The notes under the pieces are model-generated. The model did no database searches. It was not told the origin of the DNA and worked only from the letters and a program-made list of their open reading frames with translations. A stretch of DNA of 64,000 bases from Desulfobacterales bacterium (GTDB lineage: Bacteria > Desulfobacterota > Desulfobacteria > Desulfobacterales > JAIPEE01), in contig JAIPEE010000009.1 in NCBI GenBank assembly GCA_021737275.1, forward strand, positions 1-64,000. The letters run 5' to 3'. A program made the position numbers and the translations under genes. Positions 22,094 to 31,319 of this stretch are shown here, piece after piece; the first letter of the stretch is position 1, and each line of letters begins with the position of its first letter.

Positions 22094-22630
22094 TCACATC
22101 TTTTGAATAACGAGGAGTATCTCTCCAACCCGAAAACCGAACTTAGTCATCTCAGACTCATTTATAAGCGTATTTGGATTAACGAGGTACATACGATCAT
22201 CAATCGAAAGGTGAATTGTGTTGTCACTATAAGGAATTTCAAGCACATATTCGAGAAACATGCTGTTCCCTGCAATTTCGCCCTTTGCTTCGCCGATCAC
22301 ATCTCCAGCCGTTCCAACATAACTGTTGTCGCCCTGTCGGGTTAACTTCCAGACACGACGTTGTTTTTCCCCATCATCAAATATAAAATCCTCTTCCAGG
22401 GTACCCGCAGAATCCTCCCAGTAAGCCTTTATATCAGCATTAAAATATCGAATGACTTCACCCGCCCTGTTCTTTACAATACCGTGTGCGGTGAGATGCC
22501 CGTCGAAAAATTCCTCCGGAATCATGACAGGCTTGCGGTTCGCATAATCACTTACTTTTATGGTTGAACAACCTGTCAAAATTATCATTGCAGGGATCAC
22601 GATGAACAGAATATTTCGTATTATTTTCAT
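22094..22630 (-). CDS. DUF3833-like lipoprotein
   Basis: A 178-residue protein with a type II signal peptide: hydrophobic residues 5-18 and the lipobox LTGCS with C20 as the lipidation site. The rest is beta-rich (DGHLTAHGIVKNRAGEVIRYF, given here in part), resembling DUF3833, a family of outer-membrane-anchored proteins of unknown function. I place the start at 22630, with GAGGAAAA 5-10 nt upstream; the frame extends further upstream but without a ribosome-binding site. No functional partner is adjacent. Confidence 0.75.
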   Translation of the reverse strand: MKIIRNILFIVIPAMIILTGCSTIKVSDYANRKPVMIPEEFFDGHLTAHGIVKNRAGEVIRYFNADIKAYWEDSAGTLEEDFIFDDGEKQRRVWKLTRQGDNSYVGTAGDVIGEAKGEIAGNSMFLEYVLEIPYSDNTIHLSIDDRMYLVNPNTLINESEMTKFGFRVGEILLVIQKM

Positions 22631-22815
22631 AATTTTTTCCTCTTGACTAATGATATGAAATAAGGGTTTTAAATTAAAAATACTCATTTTGTTTGTTCTG
22701 AATTTTATGAATGGGATCAAAAATTGAAAATTGCTTGGGGTCAAGTCTACACTTTCTACAAAATATCTTAAATCGTCAAAAGTGTACGGGCTGTTGCCCA
22801 AATAGTTTTTCAATT

Positions 22816-23328
22816 TCAACCGAGGCACAAATTAAATTCTGATTTAATTTGTGCCTTGATAAATCTATCTACTCCAAAATACATTGCTGCTGTAAACTTC
22901 TCATCTTTTGTGTTTCTTATCAGAGTCATTATATTTTGGATTATTGATGTCAGGTATTCATGGATCTCAACTCGCCATTGCCTTCGCCGGCGAGCTCGCT
23001 TAAATCCATATCGAATACTTCGTGCAAAGGATCTTTCCATCAAATGTTTTCGTGTTATGAGATCATGCTTAGCCGCACGTGCTTTAGCCTGATTATGCAT
23101 CATGCCCAACTTGTTCTGCTTGATATGCCGTTTCAAGGTGCGACCGGCTTTGGGCTTTGTATACCTTCCTCTTAAGCGGCAGCTAATGCATTCTTCTGTG
23201 GTTGCCTTATAATCATAGCTTTGATGGATTTTATAAAAATTTCGTTTCTTCAATCTTTTGTTTGCCGGGTATATAAATGTATCTGTTTTCTGATTATAGA
23301 CAAATATTTCTTTTGGAAAGATCCCTTT
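22816..23328 (-). pseudogene. C-terminal remnant of a DDE transposase (IS1182-like)
   Basis: An open stretch of about 170 codons with no proper start. It matches the C-terminal part of IS1182-type transposases: FVYNQKTDTFIYPANK, then the zinc-ribbon-like CISCRLRGRYTK, then RTLKRH and the RKHLMERSFARSIRYG-like segment. An in-frame TAG at 23329-23331 and loss of recognisable sequence beyond show that the catalytic N-terminal part is missing. GGGCTGTTGCCC, a possible IS end, lies 16-28 bp beyond the stop codon. Confidence 0.7.
22823..22856. repeat. Perfect 15-bp inverted repeat
   Basis: AGGCACAAATTAAAT and ATTTAATTTGTGCCT flank a 4-nt loop, within the last codons of the transposase remnant. It could act as a terminator for either strand, though only weak U-tracts follow. 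Confidence 0.6.
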
Positions 23329-23464
23329 CTAACGGCCAGTCCCAATGCCTGCTTCTTTTAATACGGTTTGGTGTGGATTTATGAATTTTTAGTTTTTGTT
23401 AAAGCTAAAAATTTCTAATGAACGATCGAGTTTGATTTTTTTAAACGAACCTCCAAATTATTTA

Positions 23465-25297
23465 TCATAATTTAAGATTATTTATTGTTTTATCCGTCGG
23501 TTGGCCATCTTTGTTCCAACCCCTATATTCGTAATAATCATTCAAAAGCTGGTCCATTGGCGGAAGTTGATTGGTCAGACCCTCACCAAGCCTATTCCGG
23601 CTCAGAAATCGGGGAGGTAAAAGATCATCCTTTTTGTTAATGCCGATTCGGGTGTTATACAACCGTTTCAGGTTAAAAACACGTTCACCGACAGACATAA
23701 CGTCTTCAATCTTCATTTCTCTTCCAGTAATCATATTCAGCCAGTTGACTGTGTTGGTAATATTTACGGCTTTTCCTACCTGGACAAAACGGCAGATAAC
23801 CAAGGTATCAAACAATGTATTCATATTCTGCAGCTTTGCTGTAAATTCGGCCTTACCCTCAATCTGGTAAGCGTCCTGTGGTTCGAGGATATCAATTTCC
23901 GGCATGCTGAGACTCAGTTCATAGGGATGGCTCCAACTGGCATTGTGGCACGCGCCCCTAGCAGCAGTAGCATAATTGACAGCATGGCTAAAGAATCGTC
24001 GTGGATCATGGGCTGATGGCTCCAGACCCTTTACGTGGACTGCAAATTCAGTGGAATTTTTTCCAATTTTTTCTGCCATTCGCTTCGACCCTTCACCCAC
24101 CATAACACCGATACCTTCTTGTCTGCCGATCTTGTGTACCATTTCGACCAGGGCATTGGCATTACCAAATGTCAGTTTAATTCCATCAGTGTCTCCGGTA
24201 GTAATAATCCCTCGTTCAAATGCTTCCATTGCAAAAGCAATAGTTGCTCCGGTTGATATAGTGTCCAACCCATATCCGTTGCACAGTTCATTTGCCTTAC
24301 AAATGGCGGGTAGATCATCCACCATGCATTCTCCGCCCAATGTACCGATGGATTCATATTCCGGACCTTCACAATCCATCGGCGCATAGGGTCCTTCATT
24401 AATTTTTATGTGCCTGCCGCACATGATCGGACAATTCAGACAGGCTTTCCTTCCGGATAGAATCGTATCGTGCATGGCAACACCTGAAACTTTTACGGCT
24501 CCTGCCCAACGAGATCCGGCCCAATTTTTAATCGGAAAATTTCCGATCTCTTCATACGTAGCAATTCCTCCGGATGTGCCATACTTTCTGAAAGCTTCTG
24601 TGACGGACTTGATGTGGGGCATGAGCGCCCTTATATCTTTCTTTAATGCATCAGTATCGGCAATGGAAATTTCTTTTGTTCCATATGCCACCATTGCTTT
24701 CAGATTTTTCGATCCCATGACAGCACCGAGGCCCGTTCGGGCAGCAGCCCTGACGATATTACCGATATGGGGAATACCGGCAATGGGCACACACTTTTCT
24801 CCGGCCTGACCGATAACGGCAGCGGTCGCTTTCTTAGATGTTTCCATCTTAAGCCATTCTGCTGACATATAGGAATCCTTTCCCCAGATATTTTGTGCAT
24901 CTCGTATTTCAACACCGTCATCATGGATCCATAAATAAACAGGCGTATCCGCCTTTCCTGTTACAACGATGCCGTCATATCCTGATTTCTTGAAATGGGT
25001 GGACCAGGAGCCACCCACATTTGATTCGCCAATTAGACCGGTGAGCGGTGACCGCGCCATCATATGGTGACGGCTGGCTGATGGAACGGCTGTACCGGTA
25101 AAAGGCCCGGTAAAAGCAATCAAAGGATTTTCCGGTCCAAGCGGATCCGTTTCAGGTGAGGATTCTTTGTAGAGAAACCAGGCAGCGATACCGGCACCAC
25201 CCATATAATTTTTGATCAGATCTTTATTTAAGTCGCATATCTCTATTTTTCGGTTTGACAGATTAACTCGCAAATATTTTCCAAAGTAACCTAACAT
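23465..25297 (-). CDS. Aldehyde:ferredoxin oxidoreductase (AOR family)
   Basis: Tungsten- or molybdenum-bis-pterin enzyme that interconverts aldehydes and carboxylates with ferredoxin, cytoplasmic and oxygen-sensitive. It has 610 residues. The N-terminal domain has the family pattern GKYLRVNLSNRKIE and YMGGAGIAAWFLY. The Fe4S4 ligands are C286, C289 and C293 (CLNCPIMCG), with the fourth probably the cysteine of DTLVICRF. PHIGNIVRAAARTGLGAVMG is the pterin-binding segment. AGGA lies 7 nt before the ATG. A MoaD/ThiS-like gene is directly upstream. Substrate is not predictable. Confidence 0.93.
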   Translation of the reverse strand: MLGYFGKYLRVNLSNRKIEICDLNKDLIKNYMGGAGIAAWFLYKESSPETDPLGPENPLIAFTGPFTGTAVPSASRHHMMARSPLTGLIGESNVGGSWSTHFKKSGYDGIVVTGKADTPVYLWIHDDGVEIRDAQNIWGKDSYMSAEWLKMETSKKATAAVIGQAGEKCVPIAGIPHIGNIVRAAARTGLGAVMGSKNLKAMVAYGTKEISIADTDALKKDIRALMPHIKSVTEAFRKYGTSGGIATYEEIGNFPIKNWAGSRWAGAVKVSGVAMHDTILSGRKACLNCPIMCGRHIKINEGPYAPMDCEGPEYESIGTLGGECMVDDLPAICKANELCNGYGLDTISTGATIAFAMEAFERGIITTGDTDGIKLTFGNANALVEMVHKIGRQEGIGVMVGEGSKRMAEKIGKNSTEFAVHVKGLEPSAHDPRRFFSHAVNYATAARGACHNASWSHPYELSLSMPEIDILEPQDAYQIEGKAEFTAKLQNMNTLFDTLVICRFVQVGKAVNITNTVNWLNMITGREMKIEDVMSVGERVFNLKRLYNTRIGINKKDDLLPPRFLSRNRLGEGLTNQLPPMDQLLNDYYEYRGWNKDGQPTDKTINNLKL

Positions 25298-25322
25298 AGC
25301 ACAGTCCTTTCATATTTCGACT

Positions 25323-25586
25323 TTAACCGCCGGTTGCCGTTAGTAATATCTTTACGATATCCTGATTGGATATTTTATCATCAAGCCGAACTATTTTATC
25401 TTCCCGGAAAAAGAGAAACTGCGACAGAATTATCTCATCATTCAGTTCCTTACTGATAAATATTTTTTCGCTGATTGCTTCCGGCCATTTAAAAATGATG
25501 CTGCGCAATGAAAGCGAACCCTTGATCTCAATCCGGATTTCATTACCGATAACGCTTCTATACGTTTCAGGAACAATAAATTTCAT
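25323..25586 (-). CDS. MoaD/ThiS-like sulfur-carrier protein
   Basis: An 87-residue beta-grasp protein ending in TATGG; a C-terminal GG is the thiocarboxylate-forming end of MoaD and ThiS. It lies 25 bp upstream of the AOR gene, the usual place for the dedicated MoaD-like partner that supplies sulfur for the AOR pterin cofactor. No clear ribosome-binding site is seen before the ATG. Confidence 0.75.
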   Translation of the reverse strand: MKFIVPETYRSVIGNEIRIEIKGSLSLRSIIFKWPEAISEKIFISKELNDEIILSQFLFFREDKIVRLDDKISNQDIVKILLTATGG

Positions 25587-26039
25587 TTCAAATTACATTT
25601 TATTACTTATTCACTCACTGAACTTGGAAACGCAACGCTGATCTTCCTCCAGTTTTTGTACCACTTTCTAAGATAGTATCCGGAGTATATTTGCCTTTGT
25701 AGGTTTACCCCAAAAAGGATTGAAGGTCAAAGAGTGAATGAACTCCGGAGACTGTTGCCCTATATTCGGAACTAATGATCTGCTTCAAAATATTTTATTT
25801 TGTTGCAAGATCTCAATCAGAACCTTTGCAAACTCCGGCCTGAACCTACATTTATAAAAAATGTCCGTATACAACTGACAATTGGTATGTACAAAAACTA
25901 TCCTGCAGCATAATTGGCATGCAAGAATATCAACAATATACACACCATGCGCACAGAGCGAAAAAATCAGGTGACTCTCAGAATTTATCACTAATTCAGT
26001 ATGTTATATAATTATTTTGTTGTGTGCTGCATTAGATGA
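25587..26039. other. Gene-poor interval at the right side of the island
   Basis: No gene is supported. A 68-codon minus-strand frame (25785-25991) has no ribosome-binding site or recognisable domain and unusual cysteine-rich composition. The stretch GACTGTTGCCCTA near 25750 shares CTGTTGCCC with the possible IS end at 22788-22800 and may be a solitary IS end. Confidence 0.4.
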
Positions 26040-26080
26040 GGTTCAAGGGGTCGGAAGCTCAACTCTTCCCGCCCCGACCA
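26040..26080 (+). repeat. Displaced tRNA-Pro 3' fragment (attR-like)
   Basis: A 41-base match to tRNA-Pro 19397-19437, with three substitutions in the T-arm region and an identical last 11 bases including CCA. No D-arm or 5' acceptor half precedes it, so it is not a functional tRNA. It marks the probable right junction of an integrated element of about 6.6 kb. Confidence 0.7.
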
Positions 26081-26315
26081 ATAAAACATAAATAATTAAA
26101 CGTGTTACTCAAATTGGTTAATCCGCTTTTTTGGGGTATTTTAATAAAATTATTTTATGTTACCGTTACTTCTTCGTAATACGCTGCAAGGTTTTACCGG
26201 TTACTAAACAATAGCCGCGATGCTTTCCATACCATTTATTTCTTCGTCTTTGTTTTTGTTGGATACCCTCATCAGCAAAAGATCTTCCTTGTGTTTCCCC
26301 TGATTGTTTCTCTCC

Positions 26316-26987
26316 CTACTTAACGCCAACAGGGCAGACACGTATACAAACACCGCAAATATCCATATCACCCAGTTGAAGCCTCTCACCCACTTCGATG
26401 TGGCGGGCTTCGCACATAGACTTATCTACAATACGGTCTCCTTTTAACGCTCCACACGGACAAGCCTTAATGCACTTGTCACAGTCTTTGCAAAGATCTA
26501 TATCAAGCGGTGTATCCGCTTTTAAGTCAGCATCTGTAATAACTGAAGTTAATCGAATTCTTGATCCAAATTTTTCAGAAAGGAGAAGATCGTTTTTTCC
26601 CAAAACCCCTATGCCTGCCAGGTAGCCTGCATGTCGATGGGAAAGATCCCCCATGTTTTCTTTCAAATCGTAAGGAATTGAACATGGAACATGAAGTGCA
26701 CGAAAGCCTTTATCCTGAATAAAGCGGCAAAGACGGAAGGCCATGCGATCCAGTTCATGACTTACTATATTAACAGTAATTGCGTACTCCCGACTTGGTG
26801 CTGACTCAAAGCTTGCGTTGAGCATACGAACAGCCATTACAATGACGCTTTTGGCACCCCGAAGTATCTCTTCCGGCCGATGTCCCTCAGGCGCTTCTCC
26901 AAAAGAATCTGCCTGAACAACACCAACAAGGTCCGCACCCAGGCTGTATGTTAATTCTTTTACACTGGTGGTTAGTTTCTCGTTCAT
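26316..26987 (-). CDS. Epoxyqueuosine reductase-like iron-sulfur protein
   Basis: A 223-residue cytoplasmic protein. The N-terminal two thirds resemble the QueG/reductive dehalogenase-like fold (SLGADLVGVVQADSFGEAPEG; AGYLAGIGVLGKNDLLLSEKFG). The C-terminus carries two Fe4S4 motifs, CKDCDKCIKACPCGAL and CGVCIRVCP. It lacks the C-terminal HEAT-like region of true QueG and is shorter, so the activity is unknown. I prefer the second ATG (26987), which has AGGA 9 nt upstream. The stop is TAG. Confidence 0.75.
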   Translation of the reverse strand: MNEKLTTSVKELTYSLGADLVGVVQADSFGEAPEGHRPEEILRGAKSVIVMAVRMLNASFESAPSREYAITVNIVSHELDRMAFRLCRFIQDKGFRALHVPCSIPYDLKENMGDLSHRHAGYLAGIGVLGKNDLLLSEKFGSRIRLTSVITDADLKADTPLDIDLCKDCDKCIKACPCGALKGDRIVDKSMCEARHIEVGERLQLGDMDICGVCIRVCPVGVK

Positions 26988-27111
26988 GTTCATTTTTCCT
27001 GATCGTTAGCGGTTTATATTTAGCCGGTTAAACCTGCTTTCATTAAGAGTCATACAGTATCACAAACAACTCGGCTCGTAAAAATATATTTCATGATCTT
27101 TCTTTACAGCA

Positions 27112-28263
27112 CTACCGAACATTAGGATTAACGAAAACCTGATAAGGATATCTGGAAAGAGCCTCTTCATTAATCTCCACTCCTAAGCCCGGGCCTTCCG
27201 GTAAACTTAAGTAACCACCCTCAACATTAAACGGATTTACTGAAATTTCATCACTTCTGTCCTTGAAATTACAGAAGTATTCCAGAACAAGAAAATTTGG
27301 TATGCATGCCGAGACGTGCAGAGAAGCAGCCAGACCGATAGTGTTACTGTTATAATTATGGGGTGAAACAGCAACTTGATATGGCTCAGCCATAGCCGCA
27401 ATTTCCTTCAACTCCAAGATACCACTACAACACACATCAGGATTAATAATATCTGCCGCTCTTTTTTCAAATACTTGCCGGAAGTCTGACTTGGTATAAA
27501 GTGCCTCTCCGGTTACTATGGGAATATTTATATTTTTCTTTACTTCCGCCAAATCATCTAAATTATCAGGTGCAACAGGCTCTTCGTACCAGAAAGGATT
27601 AAACTTTTCCAGCATCTGAGCCGCCCTGATAGCATTCGACGGCGATAGTATGCGATAGACATCAATCATCAGATCAATATCCGAACCAATCGCCTCTCTC
27701 ACTGCCCTGACTCTCTCAATGGCCAATTGCACTTGCTGCTTGCTGGTATAGGTTTCTTTCAAACCCAAACCGTCGAACGGGTAAAATTTTAGCCCTTTAA
27801 AACCGCTTTCTATTACTTTTGCAGCCTTATCAGCAAACGCCTCAGGTGTGTCAGAATCTTCCCACCATCCATTTGCGTATACTTTAATTTTATCCCTGCA
27901 GGATCCACCCAGTAGATTATAGACTGGTGTATTAAGCCATTTGCCGGTGATGTCCCAAAGAGCCAGCTCTATACCACTAATAGCACTAAAATAATCCATG
28001 GACCGTTGTCTGTCAGCATAATCTTCGTACATAACCGTTGTAAAATGCTTGATATTTAAGGGATTTCGGCCAACAAAGTACTTTCCAATATGATCCACAT
28101 AGGCTGCAATGCTTCTCTCACGATCCAATAAAGTGTGACATTCCCCCCAACCGTGTATCCCCTCATCAGTCTCTACCTTTATCAATAACCAATTCTTGGT
28201 GTCGCCAAGATCTACAGTAACACCGGAATCTACAAAAAAAGTCTTTATATCAGTAACCTTCAA
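27112..28263 (-). CDS. Enolase-superfamily sugar-acid dehydratase-like protein
   Basis: Mandelate racemase/muconate lactonising enzyme family, 383 residues. The N-terminal capping domain (KVETDEGIHGWGE; SAISGIELALWDITGK) is followed by a TIM barrel with metal ligands in DLMIDVYR, WYEEP and TGEALY, and a histidine in SPHNYNS on the late strand. Galactonate- or related sugar-acid dehydratase activity is likely, but the general-base set is not fully diagnostic. The start is TTG with AGGAG 8 nt upstream. It lies downstream of the MttB operon, after a terminator. Confidence 0.85.
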   Translation of the reverse strand: MKVTDIKTFFVDSGVTVDLGDTKNWLLIKVETDEGIHGWGECHTLLDRERSIAAYVDHIGKYFVGRNPLNIKHFTTVMYEDYADRQRSMDYFSAISGIELALWDITGKWLNTPVYNLLGGSCRDKIKVYANGWWEDSDTPEAFADKAAKVIESGFKGLKFYPFDGLGLKETYTSKQQVQLAIERVRAVREAIGSDIDLMIDVYRILSPSNAIRAAQMLEKFNPFWYEEPVAPDNLDDLAEVKKNINIPIVTGEALYTKSDFRQVFEKRAADIINPDVCCSGILELKEIAAMAEPYQVAVSPHNYNSNTIGLAASLHVSACIPNFLVLEYFCNFKDRSDEISVNPFNVEGGYLSLPEGPGLGVEINEEALSRYPYQVFVNPNVR

Positions 28264-28435
28264 AGTTTATACTCCTTTCTTTAATTTATGTAATATTTTC
28301 CGACCTTTCATCCACACCATAATAGTGTATAACAACGGAAAAATGTTAACACATTAAAAAAACACATTTCCATCATTAGACAATTCTGCTGATAACTTTA
28401 TTTGTGGCACAGTCCGGTTTTCCAACAGATACAGC

Positions 28436-28476
28436 ACAAAAATAAAGAGATTGGGCCATTAAATCGGCCCAATCTC
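28436..28476 (-). terminator. Terminator of the MttB/PotD-like operon
   Basis: An 11-bp perfect stem (GAGATTGGGCC / GGCCCAATCTC) with an 8-nt loop, followed on the minus strand by TTTATTTTT. It lies 36 bp after the binding-protein gene. Confidence 0.9.
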
Positions 28477-28511
28477 AACTTTTAAATTGATTTGGATAGC
28501 AGTGCTATAAA

Positions 28512-29654
28512 TTATCTTTTCAGTTCTGCCCAAATTTCCAACCTGAGTTCCTTACCTTTACCGGTAATCGCCCTTTCTTCTTCTGATTCACACTTTTCCA
28601 TGTACCCCTCAGGCAATATAAATCCAGGCCATGCTTTCATTTCATCCGACATGAACTCCATCGTATGTTTATGAGTAGGCGGGTAACCAATCGTCGAAAT
28701 CAGGAAAACATTAACTTCCGGGCGAAAAATATAGTTCAGAAACAGATGAGCTGCTGCCGGGTGTTTCGCGCCGGTAGGAATAAAATCAGTACTTGCTGCA
28801 ACAAAAGTACCTTCTTCAGGCAACACTGCTTTCAATTCAGGCAAATCCTCATGATGAACTAACCATGCATCTCCATCCCAAGTTTCAGATACCCAGGCAT
28901 CTTCTTCAACCCAGGTCCTTCTCGGCATTGAATCATAAGCCATTACTCTCGGCTTCTGTTTCAGCAAAAGGGCTTTTGCTTCCATCAATTCTGATTCAAC
29001 ATCAGAATTCCAGGAATACCCGAGAGACTTCAACGCAGCGCCAACCACACTATACATATTGTCAAGCATGGTAATTCTGCCGGCGTATTTTTCATTTTCA
29101 AACAAAAATTTCCAAGTATTAAACCCGGGAACGGTATCATCAACATATTTAGAATTATAGCACCAAAGTGTTGAATAACCGGAATCTGGGATTTGGTACT
29201 TGTTACCCGGATCAAAAGTTCTTTTTGTATAACCCTCTATCATGTATTCTGTTATATTTGGAAGCCAATCATAATTTAAATTTGTAACAACACCCATAGG
29301 CCTCAACACCATTGCATTTGCAGGGCTGGCACCCAGCACAATATCATATTCTGATTTGGGGTTAAGTTTGAACTTTGCTACCATTTCTTCAGTATCAGAG
29401 TAGTAATCAAAAATGACATCCACACCAAATTCTTTTGAAAAATTGTCGAATAGCTCCTGCGGCCACCACTCAGCCCAGTTATAAACATATAGCTTGCTGC
29501 CTTCTTTTTTTACCGCATCCAAACATTCCTGGGGAACAGGAAAATCTTTATATTTGGGTTCTGCAGCGTTTAATGGACCAACAATAATACCCAGTACAAA
29601 ACTCATTGCAATCAGGACGATTATTCCACTTTTTTGTAAATTTAATTGTTTCAT
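28512..29654 (-). CDS. PotD-like polyamine-type ABC substrate-binding protein
   Basis: Periplasmic solute-binding protein of the spermidine/putrescine (bacterial SBP 1/8) family. It has 380 residues with an N-terminal signal peptide (about residues 1-31, ending LNAAEP). The pattern SKLYVYNWAEWWPQELFDNFSKEFG, cut here as WAEWWPQ, and the C-terminal FIPTGAKHPAAAHLFLNYI are typical. Tryptophan-rich segments (WAEWW, WVEEDAWVSETWDGDAW) could form an aromatic box for a quaternary amine or polyamine. Start chosen at 29654 behind GGAGGGAAGG. No ABC permease or ATPase gene is adjacent. Confidence 0.85.
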   Translation of the reverse strand: MKQLNLQKSGIIVLIAMSFVLGIIVGPLNAAEPKYKDFPVPQECLDAVKKEGSKLYVYNWAEWWPQELFDNFSKEFGVDVIFDYYSDTEEMVAKFKLNPKSEYDIVLGASPANAMVLRPMGVVTNLNYDWLPNITEYMIEGYTKRTFDPGNKYQIPDSGYSTLWCYNSKYVDDTVPGFNTWKFLFENEKYAGRITMLDNMYSVVGAALKSLGYSWNSDVESELMEAKALLLKQKPRVMAYDSMPRRTWVEEDAWVSETWDGDAWLVHHEDLPELKAVLPEEGTFVAASTDFIPTGAKHPAAAHLFLNYIFRPEVNVFLISTIGYPPTHKHTMEFMSDEMKAWPGFILPEGYMEKCESEEERAITGKGKELRLEIWAELKR

Positions 29655-29777
29655 TTGCCTTCCCTCCATGTGGTGATTTAATTTATAATGGTTTTTTTGG
29701 ATACAGAGCTGCCTCCTTTCTTTATTAGTTTAGGAAAATATAAATTTTCCTAAACTAAATATTCATTTTTTTGTTTG

Positions 29778-31238
29778 TTATTTATCTGATCTTTTTGCTT
29801 CACAATCAGCCGATGCCAGAATACGATCCAGTTCAGTCAAGACTTTTTCGGGCAGTGGCTCAGGGTGATGAAATTCGTCAATTCTTTTAAACTCTTCCAG
29901 AGCTATTTCAAATGGATCTCGAAAACTGCCATCATCATTTTTCTTTCGAAGCAAGGGGGACAGTCGAAAATCACGGAGATGATTTATTGTGTGTCGTTCT
30001 GTTAAGAAATGGCCACCCGGTCCCACTTTATTAATAACGTCCAATGCCATGTCGATTCCGTCACTGTCTAAACCGTGCAGCTCGTCATAAGCTCGCCAGC
30101 AAATCTCATGGTCGAGAATTAATTTCTCTGGTGAAAAAGTCATTGCACCTTCCGTCATTCCCATATGGCCGCCGATCTCGGCTGCTGTTAACGGAATAAA
30201 AGCCGATCCCAGGCCGCCTTCCATACCGGATTGCCAGCCATTATCAGGGGCATCGGTATTTACACCTCCCGCACCAAGGCTGGGAACACCCCATGCATGG
30301 GCAAGCTGAGTGGAAATTATTTTGGTGGGGGCCGAATTTACACCGATGTAACCGCCAGTATACGGATCCATCATAGCTACATGCACCGCATGAAACACCG
30401 GGGCACCGGGGAAGGCCAGTTGAATCAAGGTCATAGCACTGACCACCTCAGCGTCTCCCATTATTAATGCACCAAAAGGTGCTGCTGGAGCAGTTGATCC
30501 CATGATCGGCATGGAGAAAAAACTCACTGGAATTCCCGCTTCAGCATAAATTAGTGCCGACTCAATACCGTGGGCATCATGGGATAATGGCGAAATCGTA
30601 CATATGTTGGCATTAACTGGCGGGCGGGACTTAAGTGAGTCGGTATTTCCGGCCACAATGGTCGCCATCTCGACAATATACCGGGCCAGATAAGGTGGGA
30701 CGGTTGTACCACCGCGTACGTGTTTCAGTGTATTCGTCAGGCCGGCATAACAATCATGTAACTGTGCTGTAATTCCGCAATCTTGCGATGTGACCATAGG
30801 CCAATAAAAACCGATTAAAGGTAAAGCATCGCTGATTCTCGCAGATCGCTCCACATCTTCTTTGCACGAAGATCTTTTTTGGCGAGAATGTGGATCGATA
30901 ACGTGTACACCACATCCTTCCGTGCAAAGGTAAGAGCATTGTCCATCAAGAACCAGATCGAAACGTTCTTCTCTCCCGGCAAGGACAAAGGAGCGTGGTG
31001 CCGTTGACATGGCTTTTAACACCAGATCAGGGGAAATACGGATGACACCCGTATCCATGTCTACTCGTGCACCGTTATCGGCAAAAATTTGGAGAACTCG
31101 TTGCGATGGGAAACAGACCCCGACTTCATCCAGCAAGCTGAGCGTCCCATTTTTCAGAGTGTCAATTTGTGTCCGAGTCAGAAATTCACCCCTTAAAGGT
31201 GATTTGAAACCGATGATATCCGGTGTTTTTGAAAACAT
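29778..31238 (-). CDS. MttB-family trimethylamine methyltransferase-like protein
   Basis: A 486-residue member of the MttB superfamily, whose members demethylate methylamines and quaternary amines, passing the methyl group to a corrinoid protein. Family features include the N-terminal LLDEVGVCFPS, the central glycine-rich ATP-independent barrel, and the C-terminal HFLTERHTINHLRDF. The frame is uninterrupted, so it is not the pyrrolysine-containing TMA type but the non-Pyl type, such as glycine betaine or proline betaine demethylases. The start at 31238 follows GGAGGAG. It lies between a flavoprotein and a PotD-like binding protein. Confidence 0.88.
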   Translation of the reverse strand: MFSKTPDIIGFKSPLRGEFLTRTQIDTLKNGTLSLLDEVGVCFPSQRVLQIFADNGARVDMDTGVIRISPDLVLKAMSTAPRSFVLAGREERFDLVLDGQCSYLCTEGCGVHVIDPHSRQKRSSCKEDVERSARISDALPLIGFYWPMVTSQDCGITAQLHDCYAGLTNTLKHVRGGTTVPPYLARYIVEMATIVAGNTDSLKSRPPVNANICTISPLSHDAHGIESALIYAEAGIPVSFFSMPIMGSTAPAAPFGALIMGDAEVVSAMTLIQLAFPGAPVFHAVHVAMMDPYTGGYIGVNSAPTKIISTQLAHAWGVPSLGAGGVNTDAPDNGWQSGMEGGLGSAFIPLTAAEIGGHMGMTEGAMTFSPEKLILDHEICWRAYDELHGLDSDGIDMALDVINKVGPGGHFLTERHTINHLRDFRLSPLLRKKNDDGSFRDPFEIALEEFKRIDEFHHPEPLPEKVLTELDRILASADCEAKRSDK

Positions 31239-31319
31239 GCGATCTCCTCCATTCAACATCCAACCCGTTTAATACATTTGTTATTTTGGGTGGCAATGAT
31301 CTAAAAAAAGCAATACTAC

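Noticed and set aside
22631-22828. N-terminal extension of the DUF3833-like lipoprotein by 66 codons
   Set aside because: It would bury the signal peptide and lipobox inside the protein and ignores the good ribosome-binding site before 22630.
25785-25991. 68-codon cysteine-rich minus-strand frame
   Set aside because: No start signal or homology; it lies in a decayed part of the putative island.
26200-26318. Possible pyrrolysine readthrough of the TAG stop of the iron-sulfur protein
   Set aside because: About 45 codons stay open after TAG, but the extension has no resemblance to the family C-terminus, so TAG is taken as a real stop.
26204-26389. 61-codon minus-strand frame overlapping the end of the iron-sulfur protein gene
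   Set aside because: It overlaps the coding end of the reductase-like gene in another frame, has no ribosome-binding site, and reads as an out-of-frame translation of the Fe4S4 region.
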